The notes beneath the pieces are model-generated. The model saw only the letters and a list, made by a program, of their open reading frames with translations. It made no database searches and was not told the DNA's origin. This document shows, piece by piece, positions 51,719-61,616 of a stretch of DNA of 64,000 bases; within the stretch, counting starts at the first letter, position 1, and each line of letters starts with the position of its first letter. A program made the translations under genes and the position numbers. Source of the stretch: Secundilactobacillus yichangensis (lineage in GTDB: Bacteria > Bacillota > Bacilli > Lactobacillales > Lactobacillaceae); NCBI RefSeq assembly GCF_016861565.1, contig NZ_BOLK01000005.1:108292-172291 (forward strand), given 5' to 3'.

Positions 51719-52375
51719 ATGACAGAACCAATATTTGACGTTCAGGGGCTAGGGTATCGTAACGGGGAACACCAAATTTTGCGGGACATTACGATACAAA
51801 TTGAAGCCGGTGCTAACATGACGATTGCCGGCCCATCAGGATCCGGTAAAAGCACTTTCCTAAGAATTCTGGCGACGTTGCTGACACCCACGGCTGGGGT
51901 AGTGAAGTTCGCTGGTAAAAAACAGTCCACGTATCCGAAGCCGGTTTATCGTCAGCAGGTCTCTTACTGTTTCCAGCAACCGACACTATTCGGTGAAACG
52001 GTGCGGGACAACCTGCAGTTCCCGTTTGAGATTCGTGATCAAACTTTTGATGAACAAAAAGCACTGGCTGCCTTAGATTCGGTGGAGTTGTCAGCGGAGA
52101 TGTTAGACCAGCCAATCATTGAGCTATCTGGTGGTGAAAAACAGCGGGTTGCCTTGGTGAGAAACTTATTGTTCAAACCCAAGGTACTATTACTGGATGA
52201 AATTTCGGCCGGCCTTGATGTGGATACTAAAGGCGTCGTCCACCGCTTAATTCAGTCGTACCGGGAAAGTGGCGTCACCGTTTTATCAGTGACCCACGAT
52301 GAGTCAGAAATTGCGGTTGCGGATGATTTACTGAGAATTCGCGGCGGAAAACTTGAGGTGCCTGCTCATGAATAA
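51719..52375 (+). CDS. fetA: ABC transporter ATP-binding protein, FetA-like (iron export)
   Basis: A 218-residue ATPase: Walker A GPSGSGKST, Q-loop, signature LSGGEKQR, Walker B VLLLDEISAGLD, H-loop VTHDESE. Its permease partner is of the FetB/UPF0014 family, which in E. coli exports iron and protects against oxidative stress. ATG 51719 follows GGGGGG. Its end overlaps the fetB start by 8 bases, so the pair is translationally coupled. Confidence 0.85.
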   Translation: MTEPIFDVQGLGYRNGEHQILRDITIQIEAGANMTIAGPSGSGKSTFLRILATLLTPTAGVVKFAGKKQSTYPKPVYRQQVSYCFQQPTLFGETVRDNLQFPFEIRDQTFDEQKALAALDSVELSAEMLDQPIIELSGGEKQRVALVRNLLFKPKVLLLDEISAGLDVDTKGVVHRLIQSYRESGVTVLSVTHDESEIAVADDLLRIRGGKLEVPAHE

Positions 52376-53126
52376 TTTAATCGTAAGTCCCACGGCGCTG
52401 GCGTTTGCTATCGTGCTGGTAGTAATCGCGCTGGCAATTAACCTAAAAGAAAAGATCGGTCTGGAACGCGATATGATTATTGGTGTTATTCGGGCGGTTA
52501 TCCAGCTGACAGTGGTGGGCTATGTGCTGACCTACATTATTAAAATTGACCGTATCTGGTTAACCGGATTAATGGTGGCAATCATTATTTTCAATGCGGC
52601 ACTGAATGCCAATAAACGCGCGAATGGAATTCCCCACGCCTTCGTGATCAGTTTACTGGCAATCGCGACAGCAACGCTGATTACAATCTTTCTGCTAGTT
52701 TTGGCTGGTGCAGTTCGGTTCACACCCAGTCAAATCGTACCAATTTCAGGAATGATTGCCAGTAACGCCATGGTAGCGATTGGGCTGGCTTATCGCAGTA
52801 TGAATACCAGTTTTCACGACCAGCGGCAGGGCGTACTGGAACGATTGGCGCTGGGAGCTAATTTAAAACAGGCCTCCAAACACATTGTTCAAATGGCTAT
52901 TCGTACCGGCATGGCACCCACCATTGATTCCGCTAAAACGGTGGGAATCGTGAGCTTACCGGGGATGATGTCCGGCTTGATTTTCGCGGGTGTTGATCCC
53001 ACTAAGGCGATTATGTATCAAATTATGGTGACCTTTATGCTGCTGGCGGCTACTAGTATCGGCAGCGTGATTGCTTGTTATCTTGCTTACCCGCGGTATT
53101 ATAATAGTGACATGCAGTTAAGATAG
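52368..53126 (+). CDS. fetB: FetB-like permease (UPF0014)
   Basis: A 252-residue membrane protein with about seven hydrophobic segments. The UPF0014 signature includes MIIGVIRAVIQLTVVGYVL near residue 32 and GLAYRSMNTSFHDQR, plus PGMMSGLIFAGVDPTKAI. It forms an exporter with the preceding ATPase, probably for iron; regulation by metal is not visible. ATG 52368 lies inside the fetA stop region. Confidence 0.88.
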   Translation: MNNLIVSPTALAFAIVLVVIALAINLKEKIGLERDMIIGVIRAVIQLTVVGYVLTYIIKIDRIWLTGLMVAIIIFNAALNANKRANGIPHAFVISLLAIATATLITIFLLVLAGAVRFTPSQIVPISGMIASNAMVAIGLAYRSMNTSFHDQRQGVLERLALGANLKQASKHIVQMAIRTGMAPTIDSAKTVGIVSLPGMMSGLIFAGVDPTKAIMYQIMVTFMLLAATSIGSVIACYLAYPRYYNSDMQLR

Positions 53127-53138
53127 GGGGGAATTTTT

Positions 53139-53816
53139 ATGAGAATAAACGTTTTGCAGCATACTCCCAGTGAAGGGCCAGGCAGTATTGCCGATTGGGC
53201 GGAAGATCACGGCCATGAGCTTTATATTTATCATCCTTATCAGTTTAACGGGGTGTTACCAACTGCTGACGAAACGGACTTATTGGTCATTCTAGGCGGT
53301 CCAATGAGTCCCAATGATGACGTGGACTGGATTCATGCTGAACGACAGCTTATCAAACAGCTATTGGCACGGCATAAGCCGATCTTCGGTGCCTGTTTTG
53401 GTGCGCAGCAGATTACCAAAACACTGGGGTATTCAGTGTTGAAAGCCCCGCATAAAGAAGTCGGCTGGGCGCCGGTGTATCGCCAGGCTGACGTTGTACC
53501 AGAGTTGCCTGCGAAGCTAACGGCGCTTCACTGGCATGAAGAAATGTTTGAGGTTCCTCATGAAGCCCAGCTCTTATTTACCAGTGATCTGGTGCGTAAC
53601 CAAGGCTTCATTTTGGGTGACAACGTGATTGGCTTGCAGTTTCACCTAGAGCCTAAAGCAGTTAATGTCCGGACCATGGTGGTCAATGACGGTAACTATG
53701 CCAATGACCATAATGCCTTGGAACAAACCCCGGATGAAATTTTAAAAGCTGCTGTACCACTTGAAAATAAAACTGCTGTTGATGCTATTTTTGATTATTT
53801 AGTACGGCAGCATTAA
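53139..53816 (+). CDS. Class I glutamine amidotransferase-like protein
   Basis: A 225-residue GATase1 domain protein with LGGPMSPND, nucleophile FGACFGAQQI (Cys about residue 87), and QFHLEPK as catalytic His/Glu. Related stand-alone proteins are annotated as GMP-synthase-like amidotransferases or gamma-glutamyl peptidases. The gene follows fetB by 12 bases with GGGGGG before ATG 53139, in the same operon, so a link to metal or redox stress is possible. Confidence 0.85.
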   Translation: MRINVLQHTPSEGPGSIADWAEDHGHELYIYHPYQFNGVLPTADETDLLVILGGPMSPNDDVDWIHAERQLIKQLLARHKPIFGACFGAQQITKTLGYSVLKAPHKEVGWAPVYRQADVVPELPAKLTALHWHEEMFEVPHEAQLLFTSDLVRNQGFILGDNVIGLQFHLEPKAVNVRTMVVNDGNYANDHNALEQTPDEILKAAVPLENKTAVDAIFDYLVRQH

Positions 53817-53829
53817 TACCAGTGCATTG

Positions 53830-53866
53830 AAAACACGTTTATGACTAGTGAATAAACGTGTTTTTT
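53830..53866 (+). terminator. Terminator after the FetAB operon
   Basis: AAAACACGTTTAT-GACTAGTGA-ATAAACGTGTTTTTT. Confidence 0.9.
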
Positions 53867-53945
53867 GTGTCATTTTTACGAAATATCACGGCTATTTTGT
53901 GATATTATTTATGGTATTAAACAAATTTAGGGGGATGATAGTATC

Positions 53946-55283
53946 ATTGAGCTGTTTGAAAAAGCGCCTATACCAAAAGCCTACTTTACGCTGGCATTGC
54001 CAGTTGTTTTTGGTACTGTCGTTTCAATGATTTATAACTTAACGGATACTTTTTTTATTGCCCAGACTCAAAATACGGATCTGGTTGCTGGGATCACACT
54101 TTGCACGCCGCTATTTTCAATGATGATTGCTTTGGGGGACATCTTTGGATTGGGTGGCAGTTCCGCAATTTCGCGGTTATTGGGACAGAAAAAGTATGAC
54201 TTAGCGGGACGAATCAATAGTTTTTGTTTTTACAGTGCGTTAGCGTTGGGCGTTGTGGTTACGATCTGCTTATTTGTCTTTAAAAATCAGGCGCTGAGTA
54301 TATTAGGTTCAACGCCTAGCACTTACCGGTATGCTTCCATTTATTACGAAATTATGGCCGCAGCCTGTATCTTGATCATTATTTCGCTGGTGCCAATCAA
54401 CACGCTGCGGACTGAAGGCTTGGCTAAGGAGTCTATGCTGGGGACTGCCTCAGGAACAATTCTGAAAATCTTTCTCGACCCGCTGTTTATTTTCGGTTTT
54501 CATCTAGGGGCGGCGGGTGCCGCGTTAGCAACCGTAGTGGGATACATAGTGACGGATACGATTTTAATTGGCTACACCAATCGGCGTGCCCGTTACCTTC
54601 ACGTGCGGATCCATGAGATGAAGATTCCTGCCGTGGAGATTAAGGATGTGCTGGTGATTGGTCTGCCAGCTTCGGTAACTAACCTCATGACCATGCTTGG
54701 AACAGCCTTGATGAACAACTTCTTGATCGTTTATGGCGCGGCCCAAGTTGCCGGTTTTGGGATCGCCATTAAAGTTGAAACGATTGTTATCATGGTACTG
54801 GTTGGTTTCTGCTTTGGTTCTCAAGCGCTGATTGGTTATAACTACGGTGCTAAGAATAAGGACCGGTTAAAGAAAATCATTCAGTTTGATTTGCTGGTGA
54901 ACGTTGTTTTCGCCTTTATTATTGCGCTGGGTTTAATGGTGGTCGCACCAGAAATGTGCGGATTGTTCATGAAGAACCAAAGTGTTGTGCATGCGGCTAG
55001 CTACATGCTTCGCTGGTTCTTGATTACGACGCCGTTTATTGGGGCTGCCATGGTCTTTACCACGATGTTTCAGTCAATCAATGATCCACTGGATGCCTTC
55101 GTCATGTCAGTTTCCCGTCAAGGCGTGATTTTTGCCGCCGTTATTTTCATCATGGCTGCCATTATGGGGTACCAGGGTGTTATCGTGGCACAGCCGATTG
55201 CTGACGTGATTACAGCAATCATTGGTTTAGGATTATATTATCGTCAATTTGGCCCCCATGGTAAGGCGATTGGAAACTGGTAA
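53946..55283 (+). CDS. MATE-family multidrug/cation exporter with apparent ATT start
   Basis: A MATE antiporter of about 445 residues with 12 helices. The N-terminal sequence IELFEKAPIPKAYFTLALPVV and YNLTDTFFIAQT are the normal family start. There is no ATG, GTG or TTG in frame before TTG 53997, which would remove 17 conserved residues. AGGGGG (53930-53935) lies 10-11 bases before ATT 53946; ATC 53943 is also possible. ATG 53936 begins a different short frame. Either the gene starts at ATT, which is rare, or a G-to-T change damaged the start. Substrate unknown. Confidence 0.78.
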   Translation: MELFEKAPIPKAYFTLALPVVFGTVVSMIYNLTDTFFIAQTQNTDLVAGITLCTPLFSMMIALGDIFGLGGSSAISRLLGQKKYDLAGRINSFCFYSALALGVVVTICLFVFKNQALSILGSTPSTYRYASIYYEIMAAACILIIISLVPINTLRTEGLAKESMLGTASGTILKIFLDPLFIFGFHLGAAGAALATVVGYIVTDTILIGYTNRRARYLHVRIHEMKIPAVEIKDVLVIGLPASVTNLMTMLGTALMNNFLIVYGAAQVAGFGIAIKVETIVIMVLVGFCFGSQALIGYNYGAKNKDRLKKIIQFDLLVNVVFAFIIALGLMVVAPEMCGLFMKNQSVVHAASYMLRWFLITTPFIGAAMVFTTMFQSINDPLDAFVMSVSRQGVIFAAVIFIMAAIMGYQGVIVAQPIADVITAIIGLGLYYRQFGPHGKAIGNW

Positions 55284-55311
55284 TTAAGATTCATAAAATA
55301 ATAAAATAATG

Positions 55312-55362
55312 AAAACAGTCTGTATAACAAGTCAATTCTGGCTTGCTGTACAGGCTGTTTTT
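55312..55362 (+). terminator. Terminator after the MATE gene
   Basis: AAAACAGTCTGTA and TACAGGCTGTTTTT pair around a ~24-base loop. The following 340 bases are AT-rich promoter region of the alcohol dehydrogenase gene, with a weak cre-like TGCAAACGCTTTAT (55487-55500) and no gene. Confidence 0.75.
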
Positions 55363-55700
55363 AGCGTGATTAGAGGTAAACAATAATTATAAACTAAATG
55401 GAATTCTCATTTTAAATGAAAATTATCATGTGATTAAAAAAACAATCTTCAAATAATTCTTAGAAAAATATAATCGAATAATTGACTGCAAACGCTTTAT
55501 TTTTTGATTAAAAAGAACTATAACAGACTTGTAAGCAAATGAGAAAAGGTTCACAAGCCATTCAAAGCCCAACTGGAATTATAATTATTTTATTATAATT
55601 ATCAGCTAAAAGCAGAAACTTGCAAACTTACTTTTCATTTCAACTTTCATCAAATTATTTTGTTTAATTTTTAAATTAATCATTTGGAGATGATGGAGTT

Positions 55701-56822
55701 ATGCGTATCAAAGCAGCAGTTGTTGATAAAAAGGGTGCTTCATTTGAAATGCGCGATGACGTCGAATTAGCACCAATGCAAGCAGATGACTTGCAGATTC
55801 ATATGGTAGCTTCAGGGATTTGTCATTCCGATGAAGCCTTGCGTAAAGGTGACGCCGAAATTGGTTACCCAATTATTTTAGGTCATGAAGGTTCAGGAAT
55901 CGTGGAAAAGGTTGGCCCAGAAGTTAAAAACTTCAAGGTCGGTGACCACGTAGTTCTTTCCTTCTATGGCTGCGGAAATTGTGTTAACTGCTTGAAAGGT
56001 GTTCCAACACAGTGCTTGAACTACGCTGCAAATAACCTGTCAGGTGTTCGTCCAGATGGAAGTGCTCACTTCACTGAAAATGGCAAACAAGTCGCTGATA
56101 TGTTTGACCAATCATCATTCACAACAACCACCATTGTTCGTGAACGTAACGCGGTTAAGGTTCCTAAGGATCTTGACTTACGTAAATTAGGACCTCTGGG
56201 CTGCGGCTATGTTACTGGTAGTGGTACCGTTCTTAATACGTTGAAGCCAAAGCCAGGTCAGACCATTGCCGTCTTCGGTACTGGTGCCGTTGGTTTAGCT
56301 GCTATGATGGCAGGTAAGATTTCTGGTTGCACGACCGTGATTGCCGTTGATGTTGTTGACTCACGTCTGAAGCTGGCTAAGGAATTAGGTGCTACGGATG
56401 TCATCAACAGCAAGAGCGAAGATGCCGTTGAAAAGATCAAGTCATTAACTGGTGGCTATGGCGTTGACTTTACTGTTGATACTACCGGTGTTAAGAAGGT
56501 TATGGAAGATTCCATCCAAGCCTTGGATCAAGGCGGGACTTCAGCTTGCATCGCTGTTACCCCTAACCACGTTGATTTGGATACTTGGAACGACCTTTGT
56601 GTCAGCGATCGTAAAGTCATCGGTGTTAACATGGGCGATGCTGTTCCACAGATCGATGTTCCTCGTTTGATCAAGTTCTACCAGGCTGGCATGTTCGACT
56701 TTGATAAGACCGAAAAGTTCTACAAGTTCGATCAAATTAACGAAGCCAACGCTGATTCAGGTAGTGGTAAGACCATCAAGCCAGTTTTGGTTATCGATCC
56801 AGACTACGTACCAGGTAAGTAA
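55701..56822 (+). CDS. Zinc-dependent NAD(P) alcohol dehydrogenase (aryl-alcohol/AdhC type)
   Basis: A 373-residue medium-chain dehydrogenase. It has the catalytic zinc ligands (GICHSDEAL, GHEGSGIVEKVG, CGYVTGSG), four structural zinc Cys (CGNCVNCLKG...C) and Rossmann motif VFGTGAVGLAAMM. It resembles aryl-alcohol or benzyl-alcohol dehydrogenases. It is followed by an aldehyde dehydrogenase, so the pair can interconvert an alcohol and acid through the aldehyde, making or using NAD(P)H. The codon use is strongly biased, a sign of high expression. Confidence 0.92.
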   Translation: MRIKAAVVDKKGASFEMRDDVELAPMQADDLQIHMVASGICHSDEALRKGDAEIGYPIILGHEGSGIVEKVGPEVKNFKVGDHVVLSFYGCGNCVNCLKGVPTQCLNYAANNLSGVRPDGSAHFTENGKQVADMFDQSSFTTTTIVRERNAVKVPKDLDLRKLGPLGCGYVTGSGTVLNTLKPKPGQTIAVFGTGAVGLAAMMAGKISGCTTVIAVDVVDSRLKLAKELGATDVINSKSEDAVEKIKSLTGGYGVDFTVDTTGVKKVMEDSIQALDQGGTSACIAVTPNHVDLDTWNDLCVSDRKVIGVNMGDAVPQIDVPRLIKFYQAGMFDFDKTEKFYKFDQINEANADSGSGKTIKPVLVIDPDYVPGK

Positions 56823-56878
56823 TTGATTCAGATTATGGGTTTCAAAATGTACCTTAATTTTGAAAGGAAGCAATAATC

Positions 56879-58354
56879 GTGTCAGAAACGTTAAAAGGTT
56901 TAAAGCATTATCAAATGTACGTTAACGGTGAATTTAAGGATTCTAAATCAGGTAAGCTATTAACTGTTATCAACCCTTCAACCGGGGAAAAGATTTCAAC
57001 TGTTCCAAGCGCAACCCGTGAGGAAACCCAAGAGGCCATCGATGACGCTTACGAAGCTGAAAAATCATGGAAGTTCGTACCAGCCGCAACCCGTGGCCAG
57101 TACTTGCATGATGTTGCTACGGAAGTTCGTAAGGATGCTGACCACTTAATCGATATGCTGCAAGAAGAACAGGGTAAGATTCGTTCATTAGCAACGACTG
57201 AAATTATGTTCTCAGCAGACTACTTCGATTACATGGCTTCCGCTGCCCGGACTTATGAAGGTGAAATCCTTCAATCTGACAACGCTAACGAAAACATTAT
57301 GATTCAAAAGCAACCAATCGGTGTTGCAGCTGGGATTCTCCCGTGGAACTTCCCATTCTTCCTGATTGCTCGTAAAATGGGTCCGGCTTTGGTAACTGGT
57401 AACACCATTGTAATGAAGCCAAGTTCAGACACACCAAACTTAGCCCTCGAATTTGCTAAGATCGTCGATAAAGTTGGTATTCCAAACGGTGTTGTTAACT
57501 TTGTTACTGGACCAGGTTCGGTTGTTGGTGATGAATTATCAAAGAACAAGAAGGTCGGTATCATTAGTTTGACCGGTTCTGTTGACTCTGGTAAGCGTGT
57601 CATGGCTTCAGCTGCTACCCATATGGCTAAAGTATCATTGGAATTAGGTGGTAAAGCACCTGCCATTGTCATGGATGATGCTGACATTGATTTGGCCGTT
57701 CAATCAATTATCGATTCACGTGTTGACAACAATGGTCAACTTTGCAACAACTGTGAACGGATCTACGTTCAAGAAGGGGTTGCTGACGAATTCATCAAGA
57801 AGCTCAGTGACAAGATGTCTGCTATCAAGGTTGCTAACCCAATCACTGATAAAGACTCCGGCATTGGTCCTCTGATTAACCAAGCCGCTTTGGACAAGGT
57901 TTCCGGTATGGTTGACCGCGCTGTTAAAGCAGGCGGCAAGATCACGGCCGGTGGTCACAAAGTTCAAATCGAAAATGGTTTCTACTACGAACCAACGGTT
58001 ATCACTAATGTTAAGCAGGATTCTGAAATCATCCAGGACGAAATCTTCGGACCAGTTCTGCCAGTTGTTACCTTCAAGACGTTGGATGATGCCATTGAAA
58101 TGGCTAACGACAGTGACTTCGGTTTGACTTCATCAATCTTCACTAAGGACATTGATGTTGCACAACGTGCTGCTAACGAATTGGAAGATGGTGAAACTTA
58201 CATCAACCGGTTCAACTTCGAAGCTATGAATGGTTCTCACTCAGGCTGGAAGGAATCAGGTATCGGTGGTGACGATGGTCGTCACGGTATCGATGAATTC
58301 TTGAACACTCATGTTATTTACTTACAGGGTCACCCTGAGAACACCAAAGCATAG
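56879..58354 (+). CDS. NAD(P)-dependent aldehyde dehydrogenase
   Basis: A 491-residue ALDH with GILPWNFPFFLIARKM, FVTGPGSVVG, the Glu motif LELGGKAP, the nucleophile in NNGQLCNNCERI and IFGPVLPVV near the end. It is close to lactaldehyde or succinate-semialdehyde dehydrogenases. GTG 56879 follows GAAAGGAAG. It is co-transcribed with the alcohol dehydrogenase (56-base gap), and the transhydrogenase operon follows, suggesting a joint role in cofactor balance. Substrate not resolved. Confidence 0.9.
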   Translation: MSETLKGLKHYQMYVNGEFKDSKSGKLLTVINPSTGEKISTVPSATREETQEAIDDAYEAEKSWKFVPAATRGQYLHDVATEVRKDADHLIDMLQEEQGKIRSLATTEIMFSADYFDYMASAARTYEGEILQSDNANENIMIQKQPIGVAAGILPWNFPFFLIARKMGPALVTGNTIVMKPSSDTPNLALEFAKIVDKVGIPNGVVNFVTGPGSVVGDELSKNKKVGIISLTGSVDSGKRVMASAATHMAKVSLELGGKAPAIVMDDADIDLAVQSIIDSRVDNNGQLCNNCERIYVQEGVADEFIKKLSDKMSAIKVANPITDKDSGIGPLINQAALDKVSGMVDRAVKAGGKITAGGHKVQIENGFYYEPTVITNVKQDSEIIQDEIFGPVLPVVTFKTLDDAIEMANDSDFGLTSSIFTKDIDVAQRAANELEDGETYINRFNFEAMNGSHSGWKESGIGGDDGRHGIDEFLNTHVIYLQGHPENTKA

Positions 58355-58377
58355 TTCAATCAAGTTAAATAATGCAC

Positions 58378-58415
58378 AAAAGGTATCTAGGGGTGATTGT
58401 CTCTAGGTACCTTTT
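58378..58415 (+). terminator. Terminator after the dehydrogenase pair
   Basis: AAAAGGTATCTAG and CTAGGTACCTTTT pair around a 12-base loop. Confidence 0.85.
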
Positions 58416-58620
58416 CTGTTAAGCTAGAAGTGGAACCGCTTGCATGTCATAACCGCAAATTTTTCATTTGATGAAAACTGTGGGAATGGCATAAACAGGC
58501 GAATTTAGCTTCTGTGTCAGCCAGTTTTTTCAATCGCCAACTTCTATTGGGCAGAGTTAGTGATTGCCAGAAGCTAGGTTTTCAGAAAACGTTCCAAATT
58601 TTGAAGTGGAGGTAATATTG

Positions 58621-59844
58621 ATGAGTATTGTGGTTTCTGCTTTAAAAGAAGAACAGCCCCATGAAAAACGGGTTGCCATCGATCCAGACGTTGCCAAACG
58701 ACTGATTAAAGCCGGTATGAAAGTCTTGATCGAGAAGGGTGCCGGAGTGGCTTCCTATTACAATGACGACAGTTACCAGCAAGCTGGGGCAGAGGTGGTT
58801 GATCGACAGACCGCGGTGTCACAAGCTAATATTGTTGCTGTAGTTAACTTGCCTAGTGATGAAACGTTAAATCAACTGAAATCAGGCCAAGTGCTTTTAG
58901 GCCTCTTAAGTTCGTTGATCAAACCCGAAAAAATGCAGCAGTTAGCTGATAAGAAGGTTTCCGCGTTATCATTTGAACTCCTGCCGCGAACGATTAGCCG
59001 GGCTCAGACGATGGACGTGTTAAGTTCACAATCTAGTGTTGCTGGCTATAAAGCTGCCCTAGTTGCCAGTGATGCTTATTCTAAGTATTTCCCAATGATG
59101 ATCACTGCCGCTGGTACCGTTAAGCCAGCTAAAGTACTCGTGCTTGGTACCGGTGTTGCCGGCTTGCAAGCCATTGGGACTGCTAAGCGGTTAGGTGCGA
59201 TTGTTTCCGGTTACGATGTTCGGCCTGCTTCTAAGGGTGAAGTTGAGTCCTTGGGTGCTACGTTCCTAACCAGCTCAGTTTCTAACGGTGCTGGTTCAGG
59301 TGGTTATGCCCGGGCTTTGACTCCCGAAGAAACCGCCGCGCAGCAAAAAGAATTAGCCGGCTTTATCGCGGATAACGATGTGATTATCACCACTGCCCAA
59401 GTTCCTGGTCATAAGCCACCGCTGATGGTTACGCAAGACAACGTGAATAACGCTAAGCCAGGCACCGTCTTTGTTGACTTAGCCGCCAGTGACCTTGGTG
59501 GCAACGTTGCCGGCAGCAAACCTGACGAAACGGTGACGACCGACAAGCAAGTTACGATTATCGGTGGTAACAACTTAGCCAGTGAGCTTTCCAACTCAGC
59601 TTCACAACTCTTTGCCAAGAACGTTCAGTCGGTTATCAATGCCATGGTTGATAAAGATGGCAACCTGGCAATTGATCCTAAGGACGATGTCTTTAGCGGA
59701 CTGACTGCAACGACTAATGGTGAAATTATTAACGCACGGTTACGTGAAGCCCTTAAGCTTGATCCGCTGCCAAAGGATGAACCGGCTAAGGACGAAACCG
59801 ACGAAAAAGCTGATCAACCAGCTGAGTCGAAGGGAGCTGAGTAG
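58621..59844 (+). CDS. pntAA: NAD(P) transhydrogenase subunit alpha 1
   Basis: A 407-residue cytoplasmic NAD(H)-binding domain I of proton-translocating transhydrogenase. Motifs are ALKEEQPHEKRVAIDP, the RQD-type loop replaced by SSQSSVAGYKA, and VLGTGVAGLQAIGTAKRLGA. The C-terminal ~25 residues are charged (KDEPAKDETDEKADQPAE). With pntAB and pntB it transfers hydride between NADH and NADP+, driven by proton motive force. ATG 58621 follows TGGAGG. It is the first gene of the operon. Confidence 0.93.
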   Translation: MSIVVSALKEEQPHEKRVAIDPDVAKRLIKAGMKVLIEKGAGVASYYNDDSYQQAGAEVVDRQTAVSQANIVAVVNLPSDETLNQLKSGQVLLGLLSSLIKPEKMQQLADKKVSALSFELLPRTISRAQTMDVLSSQSSVAGYKAALVASDAYSKYFPMMITAAGTVKPAKVLVLGTGVAGLQAIGTAKRLGAIVSGYDVRPASKGEVESLGATFLTSSVSNGAGSGGYARALTPEETAAQQKELAGFIADNDVIITTAQVPGHKPPLMVTQDNVNNAKPGTVFVDLAASDLGGNVAGSKPDETVTTDKQVTIIGGNNLASELSNSASQLFAKNVQSVINAMVDKDGNLAIDPKDDVFSGLTATTNGEIINARLREALKLDPLPKDEPAKDETDEKADQPAESKGAE

Positions 59845-59845
59845 A

Positions 59846-60157
59846 ATGAGTCAGGAATTATATACGAATCTTGCCATTTTTGTATTAAGTTTATTAGTTG
59901 GTTTTGAAGTTATCAGTAAAATCCCAGCGACGCTGCACACACCGATGATGTCTGGTGCAAACGCCATTCACGGGGTGGTTGTTGTTGGTGCCATTTTGGT
60001 TGCCTTGGAAGCTGATACGCCAGCCTTTTATGTCATTGCCTTTATCGCGGCATTTCTTGGTGCCATCAATGTTTCCGGTGGTTACGTGGTTACCGACCGG
60101 ATGCTTGAAATGTTCTCGAAGCCTAAGGACAAGGGTAACAAAGGAGGCGACAAGTAA
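59846..60157 (+). CDS. pntAB: NAD(P) transhydrogenase subunit alpha 2 (membrane)
   Basis: A 103-residue membrane subunit with three to four helices and the conserved PATLHTPMMSGANAIHG motif. It forms the proton channel together with PntB. ATG 59846 follows AAGGGAG by 10 bases; the stop overlaps the pntB start by one base. Confidence 0.93.
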   Translation: MSQELYTNLAIFVLSLLVGFEVISKIPATLHTPMMSGANAIHGVVVVGAILVALEADTPAFYVIAFIAAFLGAINVSGGYVVTDRMLEMFSKPKDKGNKGGDK

Positions 60158-61575
60158 TGACTGGTTTAATGACACTTGTTTCCCTATGTTATTTGATCAG
60201 TGCGATCTGCTACGTTATGGGACTGCACATGATGCGGACGCCTAAGACGGCCCGTAGCGGTAACCGGTTATCATTTGTCGGTATGATCATTGCCGTTATC
60301 ATGACTTTCCTGATCGTTCTGGAAAAGAATCATACGACGATGGCTGCATGGCTTGTCTTGCTGGTTGCCTTGGTTCTCGGAGTCGGTTATGGTGTTTACC
60401 GCGCTCGAACCGTTAAAATGACCGACATGCCGCAACTGGTTAGTCTGTTTAACGCCGTTGGTGGTGGTGCCGCTGCTGCTATTGGGACCTTTGATTATTT
60501 GAGTAAGCCAAACGGCGCTTCTTTAGCCGTTGCGTTCTCACTGCCCGTTATTTTGGACCTGATCATCGGTAGTGTTACCTTCTCAGGTTCACTGATTGCC
60601 ACTGGTAAGTTGGCCGGTAAAGTTTCTGGTAAGCCAATTACCTTTCCAGGCGCTAAGTTATTAAACGGTATTGTTGTTTTGATTATTATTGCTGCCATCG
60701 TTTTGACGGTTGGCTTCCCAACTAACGTTTGGACCTTAGTTACAGCAATTATTGCCAGCCTCATTTTCGGTATCCTAATGACCATTCCTATTGGTGGTGC
60801 CGATATGCCCGTTGTGGTCTCACTGTTGAACGCCTTCACTGGTTTGGCGGTTGCCATGGCCGGTTTCGTTATCGACAACCAAGTTTTGATCATTGCCGGT
60901 GCCTTAGTTGGTGCTGCTGGTACCATTTTGACCTTACAAATGGCTGCTGCCATGAACCGTTCTGTTGCTAACATTATTGCCGGTGGTTTCGGTACTGGTG
61001 ACAGTGGCGGTACTAGTGCTGCTGATGACGTTCCCGTTAACGTTAAGGAAACGTCTGCTGATGATATTGGGGTGCAACTGGCCTACGCCAAGAACGTCAT
61101 GATCGTTCCTGGGTATGGTCTGGCTGCTGCTCAAGCCCAACACGAAGTTGCTGAATTGGCTAAGTTGTTGACTGATAATGGCATCAATGTGAACTATGCC
61201 ATTCACCCGGTTGCCGGACGGATGCCTGGTCACATGAACGTGCTGTTGGCCGAAGTTAATGTTCCTTACGATCAAATGAAGCAGCTTGAAGAAGCGAACT
61301 CCATGTTTGAAAATACGGATGTTTCCTTGGTTATCGGTGCCAACGATGTTACCAACCCAGAAGCACGTGAACCAAATACCGCAATTTCCGGTATGCCTAT
61401 TCTGGACGTTGATAAGTCGAAGTCGATCGTTGTTATCAAGCGTTCTATGAGTACTGGTTATGCTGGTATTCAAAACCCATTGTTCTCTAACGATAAGACC
61501 AGCATGTTCTTCTCGGATGCTAAGAAGGGGCTGCAAGAAATTGTTGCTTCTACTAAGGAGTATCTGGATCAATAA
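60157..61575 (+). CDS. pntB: NAD(P) transhydrogenase subunit beta
   Basis: A 472-residue subunit with about nine helices (to about residue 275) and a C-terminal NADP(H)-binding domain III. It shows VPGYGLAAAQAQHEVAEL, HPVAGRMPGHMNVLLAEV, IGANDVTNPEA and VIKRSMSTGYAG. It completes the split transhydrogenase, which is uncommon in lactobacilli and would supply NADPH, or dispose of it, beside the neighbouring dehydrogenases. AGGAGG precedes ATG 60157. Confidence 0.94.
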   Translation: MTGLMTLVSLCYLISAICYVMGLHMMRTPKTARSGNRLSFVGMIIAVIMTFLIVLEKNHTTMAAWLVLLVALVLGVGYGVYRARTVKMTDMPQLVSLFNAVGGGAAAAIGTFDYLSKPNGASLAVAFSLPVILDLIIGSVTFSGSLIATGKLAGKVSGKPITFPGAKLLNGIVVLIIIAAIVLTVGFPTNVWTLVTAIIASLIFGILMTIPIGGADMPVVVSLLNAFTGLAVAMAGFVIDNQVLIIAGALVGAAGTILTLQMAAAMNRSVANIIAGGFGTGDSGGTSAADDVPVNVKETSADDIGVQLAYAKNVMIVPGYGLAAAQAQHEVAELAKLLTDNGINVNYAIHPVAGRMPGHMNVLLAEVNVPYDQMKQLEEANSMFENTDVSLVIGANDVTNPEAREPNTAISGMPILDVDKSKSIVVIKRSMSTGYAGIQNPLFSNDKTSMFFSDAKKGLQEIVASTKEYLDQ

Positions 61576-61616
61576 CCTTAAGTGTCGGTTTAACGATGTT
61601 TTCTAAACTTTAATCG

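Noticed and set aside
53848..54030. 60-codon ORF overlapping the MATE start
   Set aside because: It reads through the terminator and the MATE N-terminus in another frame with no protein-like pattern.
60495..61572. Minus-strand open frames opposite pntB
   Set aside because: Shadows of a strongly codon-biased gene; no starts with ribosome sites and no motif.
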